From Ectothiorhodospira lacustris (lineage in GTDB: Bacteria; Pseudomonadota; Gammaproteobacteria; Ectothiorhodospirales; Ectothiorhodospiraceae): DNA of 64,000 bases. The stretch covers positions 1 to 64,000 of the forward strand of contig NZ_JAJNQN010000003.1 of the NCBI RefSeq assembly GCF_022227845.1, in the 5' to 3' direction. Shown piece after piece: positions 39,060-49,050 of the stretch (its first letter is position 1; the number at the start of each line of letters is the position of its first letter). A program made the position numbers and the translations under genes. Under the pieces are notes generated by a model. It saw nothing but the letters and a program-made list of their open reading frames with translations, searched no databases and was not told the origin of the DNA.

Positions 39060-40181
39060 ATGAGCTGTGACTACCGTGCCCTGGCCAATGTCGGGGTTCA
39101 GAGCCTGATGCCTTACCAGCCCGGCAAGCCGGTGGAGGAGTTGGAGCGGGAACTGGGTATCCGCGAGAGCATCAAGCTGGCCTCCAACGAAAACCCTCTG
39201 GGTCCCAGTCCTCGTGCCATCCAGTCCCTGGGGGGGCTGCTGGACGGCCTGGCCCTGTATCCGGATGGCGGCGGTTTTGCCCTGCGTCGGCGTCTGGCCG
39301 AGGTGCTGGGGGTGGAACCGGCCTGCATCACCCTGGGCAACGGCTCCAACGACGTGCTGGAACTCATCGCCCGGGCCTACCTGTCCCCCGGTCGCAATGG
39401 GGTCTTCTCCGCCCATGCCTTTGCCGTCTACCCGCTGGTGGTGCAGGCAGTGGATGCCGAGGCCCGCATCGCCCCCGCTAATCCCGTGGGCCATGCGATG
39501 CCCTATGGCCATGACCTGGCCGCCATGGCGGACCGGGTGGATGCCCATACCCGAGTGATCTTCGTGGCCAACCCCAATAACCCCACCGGCACCTGGCTGG
39601 ACAGTACCGTGCTCAAGGCCTTCATCGCCGCCCAGCCGCGAGAAGCCCTGGTGGTGGTGGACGAGGCCTATTTTGAGTATGTGGAAGAGGCCGAATATCC
39701 TGATACCACCCGCTGGCTGGCGGAATTCCCCAATCTGGTGGTAACCCGCACCTTCTCCAAGATCCACGGCCTGGCGGGCCTGCGCATCGGCTATGCGGTC
39801 TCCAGCCCGGCAGTGGCGGATATCCTTAACCGGGTGCGTCAGCCCTTCAACACCAACACCCTGGCGCAAGCCGGTGCCCTGGCGGCCCTGGAAGACGACG
39901 CCCACGTGCGAGAATCCGTCAAGGTGAACCGGGAAGGCCTGGCCTTCCTGACCGAGGCCTGTCGTGAGCGGGGCCTGGGGTTCATCCCTTCCGTGGGCAA
40001 CTTCCTGTGCATCGACGTGGGCCGGGAAGCCGGGCCGGTGTATCAGGCCCTGCTCCACCAGGGTGTGATCGTGCGCCCCGTGGCCGGTTACGGCCTGCCC
40101 GATCACTTGCGGGTGACGGTGGGACGTGCCCACGAGAACCGGCGTTTCATCGACGCCCTGGATCAGGTGCTGGCCCGGTGA
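39060..40181 (+). CDS. hisC: Histidinol-phosphate/aromatic aminotransferase
   Basis: A 373-aa class I/II aminotransferase of the HisC type: IKLASNENPLGPSPRAI, NGSNDVLELIARAYL, FVANPNNPTGTW, VVVDEAYFEYVE and the PLP-lysine segment RTFSKIHGLAGLRIGY. HisC enzymes can also transaminate phenylpyruvate and prephenate; the setting between pheA and tyrA suggests that aromatic role, perhaps as the second HisC (hisC2) of the genome. Its stop overlaps the tyrA GTG start (GTGA). Confidence 0.93.
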   Translation: MSCDYRALANVGVQSLMPYQPGKPVEELERELGIRESIKLASNENPLGPSPRAIQSLGGLLDGLALYPDGGGFALRRRLAEVLGVEPACITLGNGSNDVLELIARAYLSPGRNGVFSAHAFAVYPLVVQAVDAEARIAPANPVGHAMPYGHDLAAMADRVDAHTRVIFVANPNNPTGTWLDSTVLKAFIAAQPREALVVVDEAYFEYVEEAEYPDTTRWLAEFPNLVVTRTFSKIHGLAGLRIGYAVSSPAVADILNRVRQPFNTNTLAQAGALAALEDDAHVRESVKVNREGLAFLTEACRERGLGFIPSVGNFLCIDVGREAGPVYQALLHQGVIVRPVAGYGLPDHLRVTVGRAHENRRFIDALDQVLAR

Positions 40182-41035
40182 TTCGTCGTCTGACTATTTT
40201 CGGTGTCGGCCTCATCGGCGGCTCCCTGGCCCTGGCTCTGCGTCAGGCCGGCACCTGCCGGGAAGTGGTGGGGTGTTCCCGTTCCGAGGATCATCTGCGC
40301 CATGCGGTGGAACTGGGCGTGATCGACCGTTACAGCCTGGACCCGGCAGAGGCGGTGGCCGGCGCCGACATGGTGGTGCTGGCGGTGCCCTTGGGGGCCA
40401 TGTGTGGTGTCTGCGCCTCCATCCGCGACCATCTGGACCCGGAGGCCGCCATCACCGATGTGGGCAGTGCCAAGGGCAGCGTGGTGGATGCGGTGCGGGA
40501 GGGGTTTGGTGAACTGCCCCATGGGTTCGTGCCCGGCCACCCCATTGCCGGTACCGAGCGCAGCGGCGTTGCGGCGGCCTTCCCGACCCTGTTCCAGGGG
40601 CGGCGGGTGATCCTCACCCCGCTGGAAACCACGGATATCAGCGCCTTGGCCAAGGTGCGCACCATGTGGGAAGAAACCGGTGCCGTGGTGGAGAGCATGT
40701 CCGTGGCCCACCATGACGAAGTCCTGGCCGCCACCAGCCATTTGCCTCATCTGCTGGCCTTCGGCCTGGTGGACAGCCTGGCCCGTATGGGGGAGCGGGA
40801 CGAGATTTTCCGCTATGCCGCCGGTGGTTTTCGGGATTTCACTCGCATCGCCTCCAGTGATCCGGTGATGTGGCGAGATATCTGCCTGTCCAACCGGGAA
40901 GCGATCCTGTCGGTGATGGCCCATTACCAGGAAGACCTGAGCATGATCACCGAGGCGGTGTCCCGTGGGGATGGCGATCGGCTGCTGGAGATCTTTCAGC
41001 GTGCCAAGGCGGCTCGGGATCGGTTCAGTGAGTGA
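40178..41035 (+). CDS. tyrA: Prephenate/arogenate dehydrogenase
   Basis: TyrA oxidatively decarboxylates prephenate (or arogenate) for tyrosine synthesis. The 285-aa protein has the NAD(P) motif LTIFGVGLIGGSLALALR, VLAVPLGAM, FVPGHPIAGTERSGV with the catalytic His, and ATSHLPHLLAFGLVD. GTG 40178 overlaps the hisC stop by 4 bases; the frame open upstream overlaps hisC and is rejected. In pseudomonads tyrA is fused to aroA; here a 29-bp gap separates them. Confidence 0.95.
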   Translation: MIRRLTIFGVGLIGGSLALALRQAGTCREVVGCSRSEDHLRHAVELGVIDRYSLDPAEAVAGADMVVLAVPLGAMCGVCASIRDHLDPEAAITDVGSAKGSVVDAVREGFGELPHGFVPGHPIAGTERSGVAAAFPTLFQGRRVILTPLETTDISALAKVRTMWEETGAVVESMSVAHHDEVLAATSHLPHLLAFGLVDSLARMGERDEIFRYAAGGFRDFTRIASSDPVMWRDICLSNREAILSVMAHYQEDLSMITEAVSRGDGDRLLEIFQRAKAARDRFSE

Positions 41036-41064
41036 GTGTTTTTTGATGGATTTGGGGTGACTAG

Positions 41065-42393
41065 ATGACACACAGCAGCACGATGGAATTTCTGGTGGAA
41101 CCGGGCGGGCGGCTTGAGGGCCGTTGCCGTGTTCCGGGTGACAAATCCATCTCCCACCGGTCCATCATGCTGGGCGCGCTGGCGGAAGGCATCACCGAAG
41201 TGAGTGGTTTTCTGGAGGGGGAGGACTGCCTGGCCACCCTCAAGGCCTTTCGCGCCATGGGGGTTCGGATCGACGGCCCCGAAGCCGGACGGGTGACCAT
41301 CCACGGCGTGGGCTTGCAGGGTCTGAAGACGCCCGACGCCCCTCTGGACTTGGGCAATTCCGGGACATCCATGCGCCTGATGGCCGGCCTGCTCGCCGGG
41401 CAGTCCTTCGACACCGTGCTCACCGGCGATGCGTCCCTGAGTCGTCGGCCCATGCGCCGTGTCACCGAGCCGCTGTCACGCATGGGTGCCCGCATCGACA
41501 CCGGCCCCGAAGGTCGTCCACCCCTGACCATCCATGGCGGGCAGTCGCTGGAGGGCATTGACTATGAGATGCCCGTGGCCAGTGCGCAGGTCAAATCCAG
41601 TCTGCTGCTGGCCGGTCTTTACGCCCAGGGTCGGACCTGCGTGACCGAGCCGGCACCGACTCGGGATCACACCGAGCGCATGCTGACAGGCTTTGGCTAT
41701 GGTGTGGCCGGCGACCAGGGTCGGGTCTGCCTGCAGGGCGGGGGACGTCTTGGAGCCACGGCCATCGATGTGCCCGCGGATATCTCTTCTGCGGCCTTCT
41801 TCCTGGTGGGGGCGAGCATCGCGCCCGGCTCCGAACTGACTCTGGAGCACGTGGGTGTGAATCCGACCCGTACCGGCATCATCGACATCCTGCAACTGAT
41901 GGGTGCCGACATCCGCCTGGAAAACCCTCGCGAAGTGGGGGGGGAGCCGGTGGCCGACTTGCTGGTGCGTGCCGCGCCCCTTAAGGGGATCCGCATCCCC
42001 GAGGCCCTGGTGCCCCTGGCCATTGACGAATTCCCCGCCATCTTCGTGGCAGCCGCCTGCGCCGAGGGGGAAACAGTACTCACCGGTGCCGAGGAACTGC
42101 GGGTCAAGGAAAGCGACCGTATCCAAGTGATGGCGGACGGTCTGGCCGCCTGCGGTATCCGGGCCCGACCCACGCCGGACGGCATCGTGATCCAGGGTGG
42201 CCGGTTTCAGGGTGGTGTGGTGCAAAGCCACGGCGATCATCGTATTGCCATGTCCTTTGCCATGGCGGCATTGCGCGCCCAGGGATCCATCCGTATCCAG
42301 GATTGCGCCAACGTGAACACCTCCTTCCCGGGGTTTGCCCAGTTCGCCGGTCGGGCAGGGCTGAACATCCACGTCATGGGGGAGGTCGCATGA
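41065..42393 (+). CDS. aroA: 3-phosphoshikimate 1-carboxyvinyltransferase (EPSP synthase)
   Basis: AroA joins phosphoenolpyruvate and shikimate-3-phosphate on the way to chorismate. The 442-aa protein shows VPGDKSISHRSIMLGA, LGNSGTSMRLMAGLLAG (PEP/glyphosate region), LAIDEFPAIFVAAACA, LRVKESDRI and HGDHRIAMSF. The NSGTSMRL form with Ser after GT indicates the class II-like variant. The stop overlaps the cmk start by 4 bases (ATGA). Confidence 0.97.
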   Translation: MTHSSTMEFLVEPGGRLEGRCRVPGDKSISHRSIMLGALAEGITEVSGFLEGEDCLATLKAFRAMGVRIDGPEAGRVTIHGVGLQGLKTPDAPLDLGNSGTSMRLMAGLLAGQSFDTVLTGDASLSRRPMRRVTEPLSRMGARIDTGPEGRPPLTIHGGQSLEGIDYEMPVASAQVKSSLLLAGLYAQGRTCVTEPAPTRDHTERMLTGFGYGVAGDQGRVCLQGGGRLGATAIDVPADISSAAFFLVGASIAPGSELTLEHVGVNPTRTGIIDILQLMGADIRLENPREVGGEPVADLLVRAAPLKGIRIPEALVPLAIDEFPAIFVAAACAEGETVLTGAEELRVKESDRIQVMADGLAACGIRARPTPDGIVIQGGRFQGGVVQSHGDHRIAMSFAMAALRAQGSIRIQDCANVNTSFPGFAQFAGRAGLNIHVMGEVA

Positions 42394-43079
42394 TGTCCGT
42401 GCCCGTGATTACCCTGGATGGTCCCGGTGGCTCCGGCAAGGGGACGGTGAGCCGTCTGCTGGCCGAGCGGCTGGGCTGGTCCTTCCTCGATAGCGGTGCC
42501 CTGTACCGTCTCGTGGCCCTGGGCGCCCTGCGTCGGGAGATTGCGTTGGATGATGTGGCGCAGGTGTCCGCGCTGGCCCGTCATCTGGATGTGTGCTTCG
42601 AGTTGGATGACACCGGCACCCCCAGGGTGCGTCTGGACGGCGACGTGGTGGGCGGCGAGCTGCGGACCGAAGCCTGCGGCGATGCCGCCTCAAAAGTGGC
42701 CGCGATCCCTTCGGTCCGACAGGCCCTGTTGGACCGACAACGGGATTTTCGCAGCGCCCCGGGGCTGGTGGCCGACGGCCGGGACATGGGCACGGTGGTC
42801 TTTCCGGATGCGCCATTGAAGGTTTTCCTGACCGCGGACACACAAGAGAGGGCCCGGCGTCGCTACCTGCAGTTGAAGGAGCAGGGGCTTAGTGCTAACC
42901 TGCCAGCCCTCATAGAAGAATTGGCCGAACGTGATCGGCGCGATGCGGAGCGGGCCGTGGCCCCGCTCAGGCCCGCAGAGGATGCCATTGAGGTGAACTC
43001 CACCCACATGAGTATCGATGCGGTCCTGAACGAGATCCTCGCATTGGCGGCGAAACGCGGCCTGGTGACAGCTGTGTGA
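42390..43079 (+). CDS. cmk: Cytidylate kinase
   Basis: Cmk phosphorylates CMP and dCMP. The 229-aa P-loop kinase has ITLDGPGGSGKGTVSRLLAE, DSGALYR, VADGRDMGTVVFPDAPLKVF and the lid RDRRDAERAVAPL. ATG 42390 overlaps the aroA stop; ATG 42393 is an equally close alternative. The neighbours aroA and rpsA are the conserved context of cmk in proteobacteria. Confidence 0.96.
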   Translation: MMSVPVITLDGPGGSGKGTVSRLLAERLGWSFLDSGALYRLVALGALRREIALDDVAQVSALARHLDVCFELDDTGTPRVRLDGDVVGGELRTEACGDAASKVAAIPSVRQALLDRQRDFRSAPGLVADGRDMGTVVFPDAPLKVFLTADTQERARRRYLQLKEQGLSANLPALIEELAERDRRDAERAVAPLRPAEDAIEVNSTHMSIDAVLNEILALAAKRGLVTAV

Positions 43080-43083
43080 CCAC

Positions 43084-43115
43084 GGTCCGGGGCAGGCAAG
43101 CCCGGGATCCTTTTT
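43084..43115 (+). terminator. Probable terminator after cmk
   Basis: GGTCCGGG pairs imperfectly with CCCGGGATCC (one bulge), followed by TTTTT at 43111-43115. It would separate part of the aro-cmk transcription from rpsA. Confidence 0.5.
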
Positions 43116-43178
43116 GAATAACCGGTCTGCAACGGGATTGTGCAGGCCTAAATACTATTTTGCAGGTTCAACCAACCC

Positions 43179-44864
43179 ATGACTGAAAGTTTCGCGCAAC
43201 TGCTCGAAGAGAGCTTGTCCTCCATCGAGATGCGGCCCGGCTCCATCTTGAATGGCACCGTCATCAACATCACCAACGATATGGTGGTGGTGAATGCCGG
43301 CCTCAAGTCCGAGGGCGTCATCCCCATCGAGCAGTTCTACAACGAAAAGGGTGAGCTGGAAATCCAGATCGGCGATCTGGTGGAAGTGGCCCTGGAGTCC
43401 CCCGAAGACGGCTTCGGCGAGACCCGCATGTCCCGCGAGAAGGCCAAGCGTGCCAAGGCCTGGGAACGCCTCGAAGAGGCCATGGAGAAGGACGAGACCA
43501 TCGCCGGTATGATCAGCGGCAAGGTCAAGGGCGGCTTCACCGTGGAACTGGGTGATATCCGCGCCTTCCTGCCGGGCTCTCTGGTGGACGTTCGCCCCGT
43601 GCGCGACACCGCCTACCTGGAAGGCAAGGAACTGGAGTTCAAGCTCATCAAGCTGGACCGTCGCCGCAACAACGTGGTGGTGTCCCGCCGCGCCGTGGTG
43701 GAGAAGGAATACAGCGCCGAGCGCGAAGCCCTGCTCAAGAACCTGCAGGAAGGCATGGTCCTCAACGGTATCGTCAAGAACCTCACCGATTATGGTGCGT
43801 TCCTGGATCTGGGCGGTATCGACGGCCTGCTGCATATCACCGACATGGCCTGGAAGCGGGTCAAGCATCCTTCCGAAGTGGTCAACATCGGCGACGAGAT
43901 CCAGGTCAAGGTCCTCAAGTTCGACCGTGAGCGCAACCGCGTCTCCCTGGGCCTGAAGCAGCTGGGCGAAGATCCGTGGGAAAACATCACCCGTCGCTAT
44001 CCGGTGGGCACCCGTCTGTTCGGCAAGATCACCAACATCACCGACTACGGCTGCTTCGTGGAAGTGGAGGACGGCGTCGAAGGTCTGGTGCACGTCTCCG
44101 AGATGGACTGGACCAACAAGAACGTGAACCCCGCCAAGGTCGTGGTCGTGGGCGAAGAAGTGGAAGTGATGATCCTCGACATCGACGAGGAGCGTCGCCG
44201 CATCTCCCTGGGCATGAAACAGTGTCAGGCCAATCCCTGGGACGAGTTCGCCGCCATGCACAACAAGGGCGAGAAGGTCTCCGGTGTGATCAAGTCCATC
44301 ACCGACTTCGGCATCTTCGTGGGCCTGGAAGGTGGTATCGACGGTCTGGTTCATCTCTCCGACCTGTCCTGGAACATGCCCGGCGAAGAAGCCGTGCGCA
44401 ACTTCCGCAAGGGTGAAGAGATTGAGGCCGTGGTGCTGTCCGTGGATCCCGAGCGTGAGCGTATCTCCCTGGGCCTGAAGCAGATGGACAAGGATCCCTT
44501 CTCCAACTTCGTGGCCGAAAACGCCAAGGGCTGCATCATTAAGGGCGTTGTGAAGGAAGTAGACGCCAAGGCTGCCGTGGTGGATCTGGGTGACGGTGTT
44601 GACGGCATCCTGCGTGCCTCCGAACTGTCTCGTGACCGCGTCGAAGATGCCCGCTCCGTGCTGACCGTCGGCGAGACCGTGGAAGCCAAGTTCGTGGGCG
44701 TGGATCGCAAGAACCGCACCGTGACCCTGTCGATCAAGGCCAAGGAAAGCGACGAAGAAGCCGAAGTGATGCAGGACTACAGCGGCTCCTCCGCAGCCAC
44801 CACATCGCTGGGTGCGCTGTTGAAGGAACAGCTGGCCGGCAGCGGCGATTCCGAGAAGAAGTAA
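43179..44864 (+). CDS. rpsA: 30S ribosomal protein S1
   Basis: S1 binds mRNA leaders and brings them to the 30S subunit. The 561-aa protein contains six S1/OB repeats (starting near residues 20, 105, 190, 275, 362 and 449), each with the G-x-V-x2-I or YGAFLDLGG-type signature, for instance [20 protein letters not shown] and [20 protein letters not shown]. The length matches E. coli (557). ATG 43179 follows a 99-nt gap that should hold the leader; S1 usually represses its own translation. Codon choice is strongly biased, as expected for high expression. Confidence 0.98.
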   Translation: MTESFAQLLEESLSSIEMRPGSILNGTVINITNDMVVVNAGLKSEGVIPIEQFYNEKGELEIQIGDLVEVALESPEDGFGETRMSREKAKRAKAWERLEEAMEKDETIAGMISGKVKGGFTVELGDIRAFLPGSLVDVRPVRDTAYLEGKELEFKLIKLDRRRNNVVVSRRAVVEKEYSAEREALLKNLQEGMVLNGIVKNLTDYGAFLDLGGIDGLLHITDMAWKRVKHPSEVVNIGDEIQVKVLKFDRERNRVSLGLKQLGEDPWENITRRYPVGTRLFGKITNITDYGCFVEVEDGVEGLVHVSEMDWTNKNVNPAKVVVVGEEVEVMILDIDEERRRISLGMKQCQANPWDEFAAMHNKGEKVSGVIKSITDFGIFVGLEGGIDGLVHLSDLSWNMPGEEAVRNFRKGEEIEAVVLSVDPERERISLGLKQMDKDPFSNFVAENAKGCIIKGVVKEVDAKAAVVDLGDGVDGILRASELSRDRVEDARSVLTVGETVEAKFVGVDRKNRTVTLSIKAKESDEEAEVMQDYSGSSAATTSLGALLKEQLAGSGDSEKK

Positions 44865-44877
44865 GGCTCGCGCCATC

Positions 44878-44908
44878 ATCCCCGGATGCAATCCATCCGG
44901 GGATCTTT
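44878..44908 (+). terminator. Terminator hairpin after rpsA
   Basis: ATCCCCGGATG and CATCCGGGGAT form a perfect 11-bp stem with a CAATC loop, followed by CTTTG. The short T run suggests partial termination before ihfB. Confidence 0.6.
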
Positions 44909-44952
44909 GCGTGCAGAGAGTCATGGTCGTGTAACATGCAAAGGGCAGGACG

Positions 44953-45252
44953 ATGACGAAATCGGAACTCATCGATATACTGGCTCGCAAGCAGAGCCAT
45001 CTTGCGTACAAAGATGTTGAGTTATCGGTCAAGACCATACTCGAACAGATGAGCCAGGCACTGGCCACCGGAGACCGGATCGAGATTCGCGGTTTCGGCA
45101 GTTTCTCGCTGCACTTCCGGCCGCCTCGGGTAGGGCGTAACCCCAAAACGGGTGAGACCGTGTCTCTGCCGGGGAAATACGTGCCTCACTTCAAGCCTGG
45201 CAAGGAATTGCGGGAGCGGGTCAATGAGCCGGAAAAGGCCGGGATCCGCTGA
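44953..45252 (+). CDS. ihfB: Integration host factor subunit beta
   Basis: IHF-beta with IHF-alpha bends DNA at promoters and recombination sites. The 99-aa HU-family protein has [40 protein letters not shown] (beta arms with the intercalating Pro) and ends near 95 as usual. In gammaproteobacteria ihfB normally follows rpsA, as here. Confidence 0.96.
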   Translation: MTKSELIDILARKQSHLAYKDVELSVKTILEQMSQALATGDRIEIRGFGSFSLHFRPPRVGRNPKTGETVSLPGKYVPHFKPGKELRERVNEPEKAGIR

Positions 45253-45292
45253 CGTGGCAACACACTAATGTCCACAATCGGGAAAGCAGCCC

Positions 45293-45586
45293 ATGAGTCG
45301 AGTCATTCTTCCGTTGGTTCTCATCCTGGCCGTTGTTCTGGGGGCCAGTTTTACGATTCTTAATGCCGGGGAGGTGGATGTACACCTGTACCTGGAAAGT
45401 TTCCAGGTGCCGCTGTCCATCGTAGTCTTCGTCAGCATGCTGCTGGGGGCCATACTCGGGGGTTTGGCCTGCAGTGGTCTGGTGATGCGCCGCGGTCGTG
45501 ATGCGCGCTTGCTGCGCAAGCGCTGCAAGCGTGCCGATGATGAAATCGCCAGACTGCGTGCACTGCCCAGCAACAGCAAGGTGTAA
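45293..45586 (+). CDS. lapA: Lipopolysaccharide assembly protein LapA
   Basis: A 97-aa inner membrane protein with two membrane segments (about 4-24 and 42-64) and a short basic cytoplasmic tail (RRGRDARLLRKRCKR), as in LapA (YciS). It pairs with LapB in controlling LpxC turnover and LPS export. It precedes lapB by 5 bp. Confidence 0.9.
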   Translation: MSRVILPLVLILAVVLGASFTILNAGEVDVHLYLESFQVPLSIVVFVSMLLGAILGGLACSGLVMRRGRDARLLRKRCKRADDEIARLRALPSNSKV

Positions 45587-45591
45587 TTTTC

Positions 45592-46788
45592 ATGATGGAA
45601 CTCCTGTGGCTGCTGCTGCCGGTAGCGGCAGCCTCGGGATGGTTGGCGGCCCGTCGTACGGCTCGGCAAGACTCCGAGCCCGAGCGGGCCGTTGCCTTTT
45701 CCAGCCATTACATCAAGGGCCTCAACTACCTGTTGACTGAACAGTCGGATCGCGCCCTGGAAGTGTTCATCGACATGGTGGATGTCGATCCGGAGACGGT
45801 GGAGACCCACCTGATCCTGGGTAGCCTGTTCCGCCGCCGAGGGGAAGTGGACCGGGCCATCCGCATCCATCAGAACCTGGTGGAGCGTGAGAACCTGGAC
45901 CCGGCACAGCGTGCCAATGCCCTGATGGAACTGGGACGCGATTACATGAAGGCCGGTCTGCTGGACCAGGCCGAATCCCTGTTCAAGGAACTTATCCAAC
46001 TGGGTTTTCTCCAGGCGGAGGCCTACCAACGCCTGCGTGCCCTGTATGAGCGGGAGCGGGACTGGGCCAACGCCATTTGGGCCAGTGAGCAGTTGTGTGA
46101 ATTTTCCACCGATCCGCAGAACCGTCACATCGCTCAGTACCATTGTGAACTGGGCGAGACGGCGCGATCCAAGGGCGACGCCCCTGATGCGGGTCGGCAC
46201 GCCCGCAAGGCTTTGAGCTTTGATCGGGATTGCGCCCGCGCCGGCATCCTCATGGGCGATCTGGCCCTGGATGATGCCAATCCGCGACTGGCGGTGGAGC
46301 ACTACGGTCGTGTGATGCGTCGCGATGCCGGATTCACCTCCCTGGTGCTCCCGCGTATTCGGGACGCCTTCATCCGGCTGGAGGATGCCGAAGGTCTGGA
46401 ATCCCTGCTGACGGAACTGCGCGACCAGCATCCGTCGGAGGCCACGTCCCTGGCGCTGGCCCAGGCCCTGGAAGCACGGGGACGTCTGGATAGTCTGGAC
46501 ACGCTGCTGCGGGAAGAAATGGCCCGGGATTCGGTACCCTTGAAACTCTTGCCGGTCTATCTTCGCCTCAAGGCACAGCGTAATGGCACTGCGGCTGATG
46601 CCTTGCCGGTGGCGATCCAGGTGCTGGATCGATATCTGGAAGGGCATGTCCGCAACACCTGTACCCAATGCGGATTTCAGTCCCGTACCCATTTCTGGCA
46701 TTGTCCCAGCTGCCAGGGCTGGGCCACCATCCGCCCCATCGACAGTGTGATCGAACAGCGTCCGGAAACCTGTCTGACGCCCTCTTGA
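45592..46788 (+). CDS. lapB: Lipopolysaccharide assembly protein LapB
   Basis: LapB (YciM) is an essential or near-essential adaptor that brings LpxC to FtsH. The 398-aa protein has an N-terminal membrane anchor (about 2-16), TPR repeats (about 35-330) and a C-terminal rubredoxin-type metal site, CTQCGF...CPSC with the pattern C-x2-C-x10-C-x2-C (about 364-380). ATG 45592 and ATG 45595 are both usable. Confidence 0.95.
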   Translation: MMELLWLLLPVAAASGWLAARRTARQDSEPERAVAFSSHYIKGLNYLLTEQSDRALEVFIDMVDVDPETVETHLILGSLFRRRGEVDRAIRIHQNLVERENLDPAQRANALMELGRDYMKAGLLDQAESLFKELIQLGFLQAEAYQRLRALYERERDWANAIWASEQLCEFSTDPQNRHIAQYHCELGETARSKGDAPDAGRHARKALSFDRDCARAGILMGDLALDDANPRLAVEHYGRVMRRDAGFTSLVLPRIRDAFIRLEDAEGLESLLTELRDQHPSEATSLALAQALEARGRLDSLDTLLREEMARDSVPLKLLPVYLRLKAQRNGTAADALPVAIQVLDRYLEGHVRNTCTQCGFQSRTHFWHCPSCQGWATIRPIDSVIEQRPETCLTPS

Positions 46789-46843
46789 GCTGGGTGGCGC
46801 ACTGTCCTGTTTTCCGTTTTTCATCACGAGGTTTGTCTAGATC

Positions 46844-47566
46844 ATGTCCCAGATTTCCTCCGGCCCGCGGGTCATCGTGGCCCTGGACTATCCCGATGCC
46901 GATGCCGCACTGGCCGTGGCGTCCCGGCTTAACCCGTCACAGTGTCGGCTGAAAGTCGGTTTTGAGCTGTTTGTCAGTGCCGGTCCGGCCCTGATCGAGC
47001 GTCTGCATGCCCTGGATTTCCAGGTGTTCCTGGACCTCAAGTTCCATGACATCCCCAATACCGTGGCCGGTGCCTGCCGTGCCGCTGCACGCCTGGGGGT
47101 CTGGATGGTCAACGTGCATGCCGCGGGTGGTCGGCCCATGATGGCGGCGGCGCGGGAAGCACTGGAATCCGTGGTGACCACAGGGCAGCGTCCGCTGCTG
47201 ATCGCGGTGACGGTGCTGACCTCCATGGATGAGGCCGATCTGGCCGGTTGTGGCGTGAACCGCACGGTGCCGGAGCAGGCCCATTATCTTGCGGCCCTGA
47301 CCCACGCGGCCGGACTGGATGGGGTGGTCTGCTCCGCCCATGAAGCCGGTGCACTCAAGTCGGCCTTTGGTGAGCCATTCCTGCGCGTGACGCCGGGGAT
47401 CCGTCCGGCGGATGCGGCACTGGGCGATCAGAAGCGGGTGATGACCCCGGGAGAAGCCATTTGTCTGGGGTCCAGCCATCTGGTGATCGGTCGTCCCGTG
47501 ACCCAGGCTCACGACCCTGCTGCCGTGCTGACGGCGATCAATCAGGAGATCGCCGCCGCGGCTTGA
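46844..47566 (+). CDS. pyrF: Orotidine 5'-phosphate decarboxylase
   Basis: PyrF (EC 4.1.1.23) makes UMP. The 240-aa protein has [16 protein letters not shown], the catalytic Lys/Asp set in [16 protein letters not shown], and the phosphate-binding end LRVTPGIRP and [13 protein letters not shown]. The pyrF position after lapB is conserved in proteobacteria. Confidence 0.97.
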   Translation: MSQISSGPRVIVALDYPDADAALAVASRLNPSQCRLKVGFELFVSAGPALIERLHALDFQVFLDLKFHDIPNTVAGACRAAARLGVWMVNVHAAGGRPMMAAAREALESVVTTGQRPLLIAVTVLTSMDEADLAGCGVNRTVPEQAHYLAALTHAAGLDGVVCSAHEAGALKSAFGEPFLRVTPGIRPADAALGDQKRVMTPGEAICLGSSHLVIGRPVTQAHDPAAVLTAINQEIAAAA

Positions 47567-47676
47567 ACCCGAGGGGGAATTGGGCGATAGTGTCGTCGCG
47601 GGTACAACGGATTGCAGGAACACACGACCCGCTTTGAACCATGGAACGCCAAGGAAATCCTCAAGGAGGCAACGGT

Positions 47677-47961
47677 ATGAAACGTCTGACGTCCCTGATC
47701 GTCCTTTTCTCCCTGCTGTTCACCGCCACCGGCGCTTGGTCCGCCGGGCCGGTGAACGTCAACGAGGCGGATGCCCAATCCCTGTCCCGTACCCTGACCG
47801 GCGTGGGACTGACTCGGGCCGAGGCCATCGTCGCTCATCGAGAGCAGCACGGCCCTTTCACCTCCGTCCATCAGCTGATGCAGGTGCCGGGTATCGGCCC
47901 GCGTACCGTGGAGCAGAACCTGGACCGGATCGAGTTGGGTAGCCACGCGCAACAGGATTGA
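47677..47961 (+). CDS. Secreted helix-hairpin-helix (ComEA-like) DNA-binding protein
   Basis: A 94-aa protein: signal peptide (about 1-23, cleavage near SAGPVNV) and a single helix-hairpin-helix region (VNVNEADAQSLSRTLTGVG, AEAIVAHREQHGPF, LMQVPGIGPRTVEQN). It resembles the C-terminal half of ComEA, which binds incoming DNA in the periplasm; small stand-alone forms are common next to pyrF and galU. ATG 47677 has a strong AAGGAGG upstream; an in-frame ATG at 47641 lacks one. Confidence 0.88.
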   Translation: MKRLTSLIVLFSLLFTATGAWSAGPVNVNEADAQSLSRTLTGVGLTRAEAIVAHREQHGPFTSVHQLMQVPGIGPRTVEQNLDRIELGSHAQQD

Positions 47962-48006
47962 TCCTGCCCGCAGCGCCGGGATCATCCGCGCATCTGCCGG
48001 GAAGCA

Positions 48007-48044
48007 CAGAGAAGGGGCGGCCATTACCGCCCCTTCTCTGTTTT
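48007..48044 (+). terminator. Terminator after the ComEA-like gene
   Basis: A perfect 14-bp stem CAGAGAAGGGGCGG/CCGCCCCTTCTCTG with a CCATTA loop and a following TTTT. It closes the lapB-pyrF side before galU. Confidence 0.85.
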
Positions 48045-48117
48045 GTGTCATCTCATCCACCTATACTGAGTAATTCCGGAACTGAATCCATACAACTCGA
48101 CCAACGAAGACGTGCTT

Positions 48118-49005
48118 ATGCAAAAAAAGATAAGGAAGGCAGTTTTTCCCGTGGCCGGGATGGGCACTCGCTTCCTGCCCGCCACCAAGGCCAATCCCAA
48201 GGAAATGTTGCCCGTGGTGGACAAGCCCTTGATCCAGTATGCCGCTGAAGAGGCGGTGGAGGCGGGCATCGATGTACTGGTATTCGTCACTGGACGCAAC
48301 AAGCGCTCCATCCCCGATCACTTCGACAAGGCCTACGAGCTGGAGAAGGAACTGGAAGAGCGTGGCAAGGAGAAGATGCTGGAGGTCGTGCGCAACATCC
48401 TGCCTGCCGGCGTGACCTGCGTCTATATCCGCCAGGCGGAGGCCCTGGGCCTGGGGCATGCGGTGGGCTGCGCCCGGCCGGTGGTGGGGGATGAGCCCTT
48501 TGCCGTCATCCTGGCCGACGACCTCATCGACGGCGCGGGGCAGGGGGCATTGAAGCAGATGGTGGAAGTCTACGAACAGCATGGTTGCAGTGTCCTGGGC
48601 GTGGAAGAAGTCCCGCCCAGTGAGACGCAGAAATACGGCGTGGTCACGCCTGAGCCGTTGTCTGAACGTCTGTGGAATGTCAAAGGTATCGTGGAAAAGC
48701 CTGCCCCTGAAGTGGCGCCTTCCAACATGGCCGTCGTAGGGCGCTACATCCTGACCCCCCGTATCTTCGATCTGCTGGAAACCACCCAGAGAGGGGCCGG
48801 CGGCGAGATCCAGCTGACCGATGCCATCTCGGATCTGCTGGCCGAGCAACAGGTACTGGCCCATCGGTTCAACGGCACCCGCTATGACTGCGGCAGCAAG
48901 CTGGGCTACCTGCAGGCAACGGTGGAATACGCACTGAAACATCCTGATCTCAAGGATGACTTCCGGGAGTATCTGCTGGGGACTGTCTGTAGTCGGGGAA
49001 TCTGA
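48118..49005 (+). CDS. galU: UTP-glucose-1-phosphate uridylyltransferase
   Basis: GalU makes UDP-glucose for envelope polysaccharides. The sequence from ATG 48118 is 295 aa with [24 protein letters not shown] (shown in part), [20 protein letters not shown] and [20 protein letters not shown] two codons upstream is less likely since GAAGA lies 8 bases before the ATG. A TATACT -10-like element is at 48062-48067. It competes with GlgC for glucose-1-phosphate. Confidence 0.96.
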   Translation: MQKKIRKAVFPVAGMGTRFLPATKANPKEMLPVVDKPLIQYAAEEAVEAGIDVLVFVTGRNKRSIPDHFDKAYELEKELEERGKEKMLEVVRNILPAGVTCVYIRQAEALGLGHAVGCARPVVGDEPFAVILADDLIDGAGQGALKQMVEVYEQHGCSVLGVEEVPPSETQKYGVVTPEPLSERLWNVKGIVEKPAPEVAPSNMAVVGRYILTPRIFDLLETTQRGAGGEIQLTDAISDLLAEQQVLAHRFNGTRYDCGSKLGYLQATVEYALKHPDLKDDFREYLLGTVCSRGI

Positions 49006-49050
49006 ATTCAGGAATCAGGCCACACGCCGGTCGATGTCCTTCAGGAAACA

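Noticed and set aside
43155-45146. 663-codon open frame antisense to rpsA
   Set aside because: Covers rpsA, which has strong codon bias; the antisense product is repetitive only because S1 repeats.
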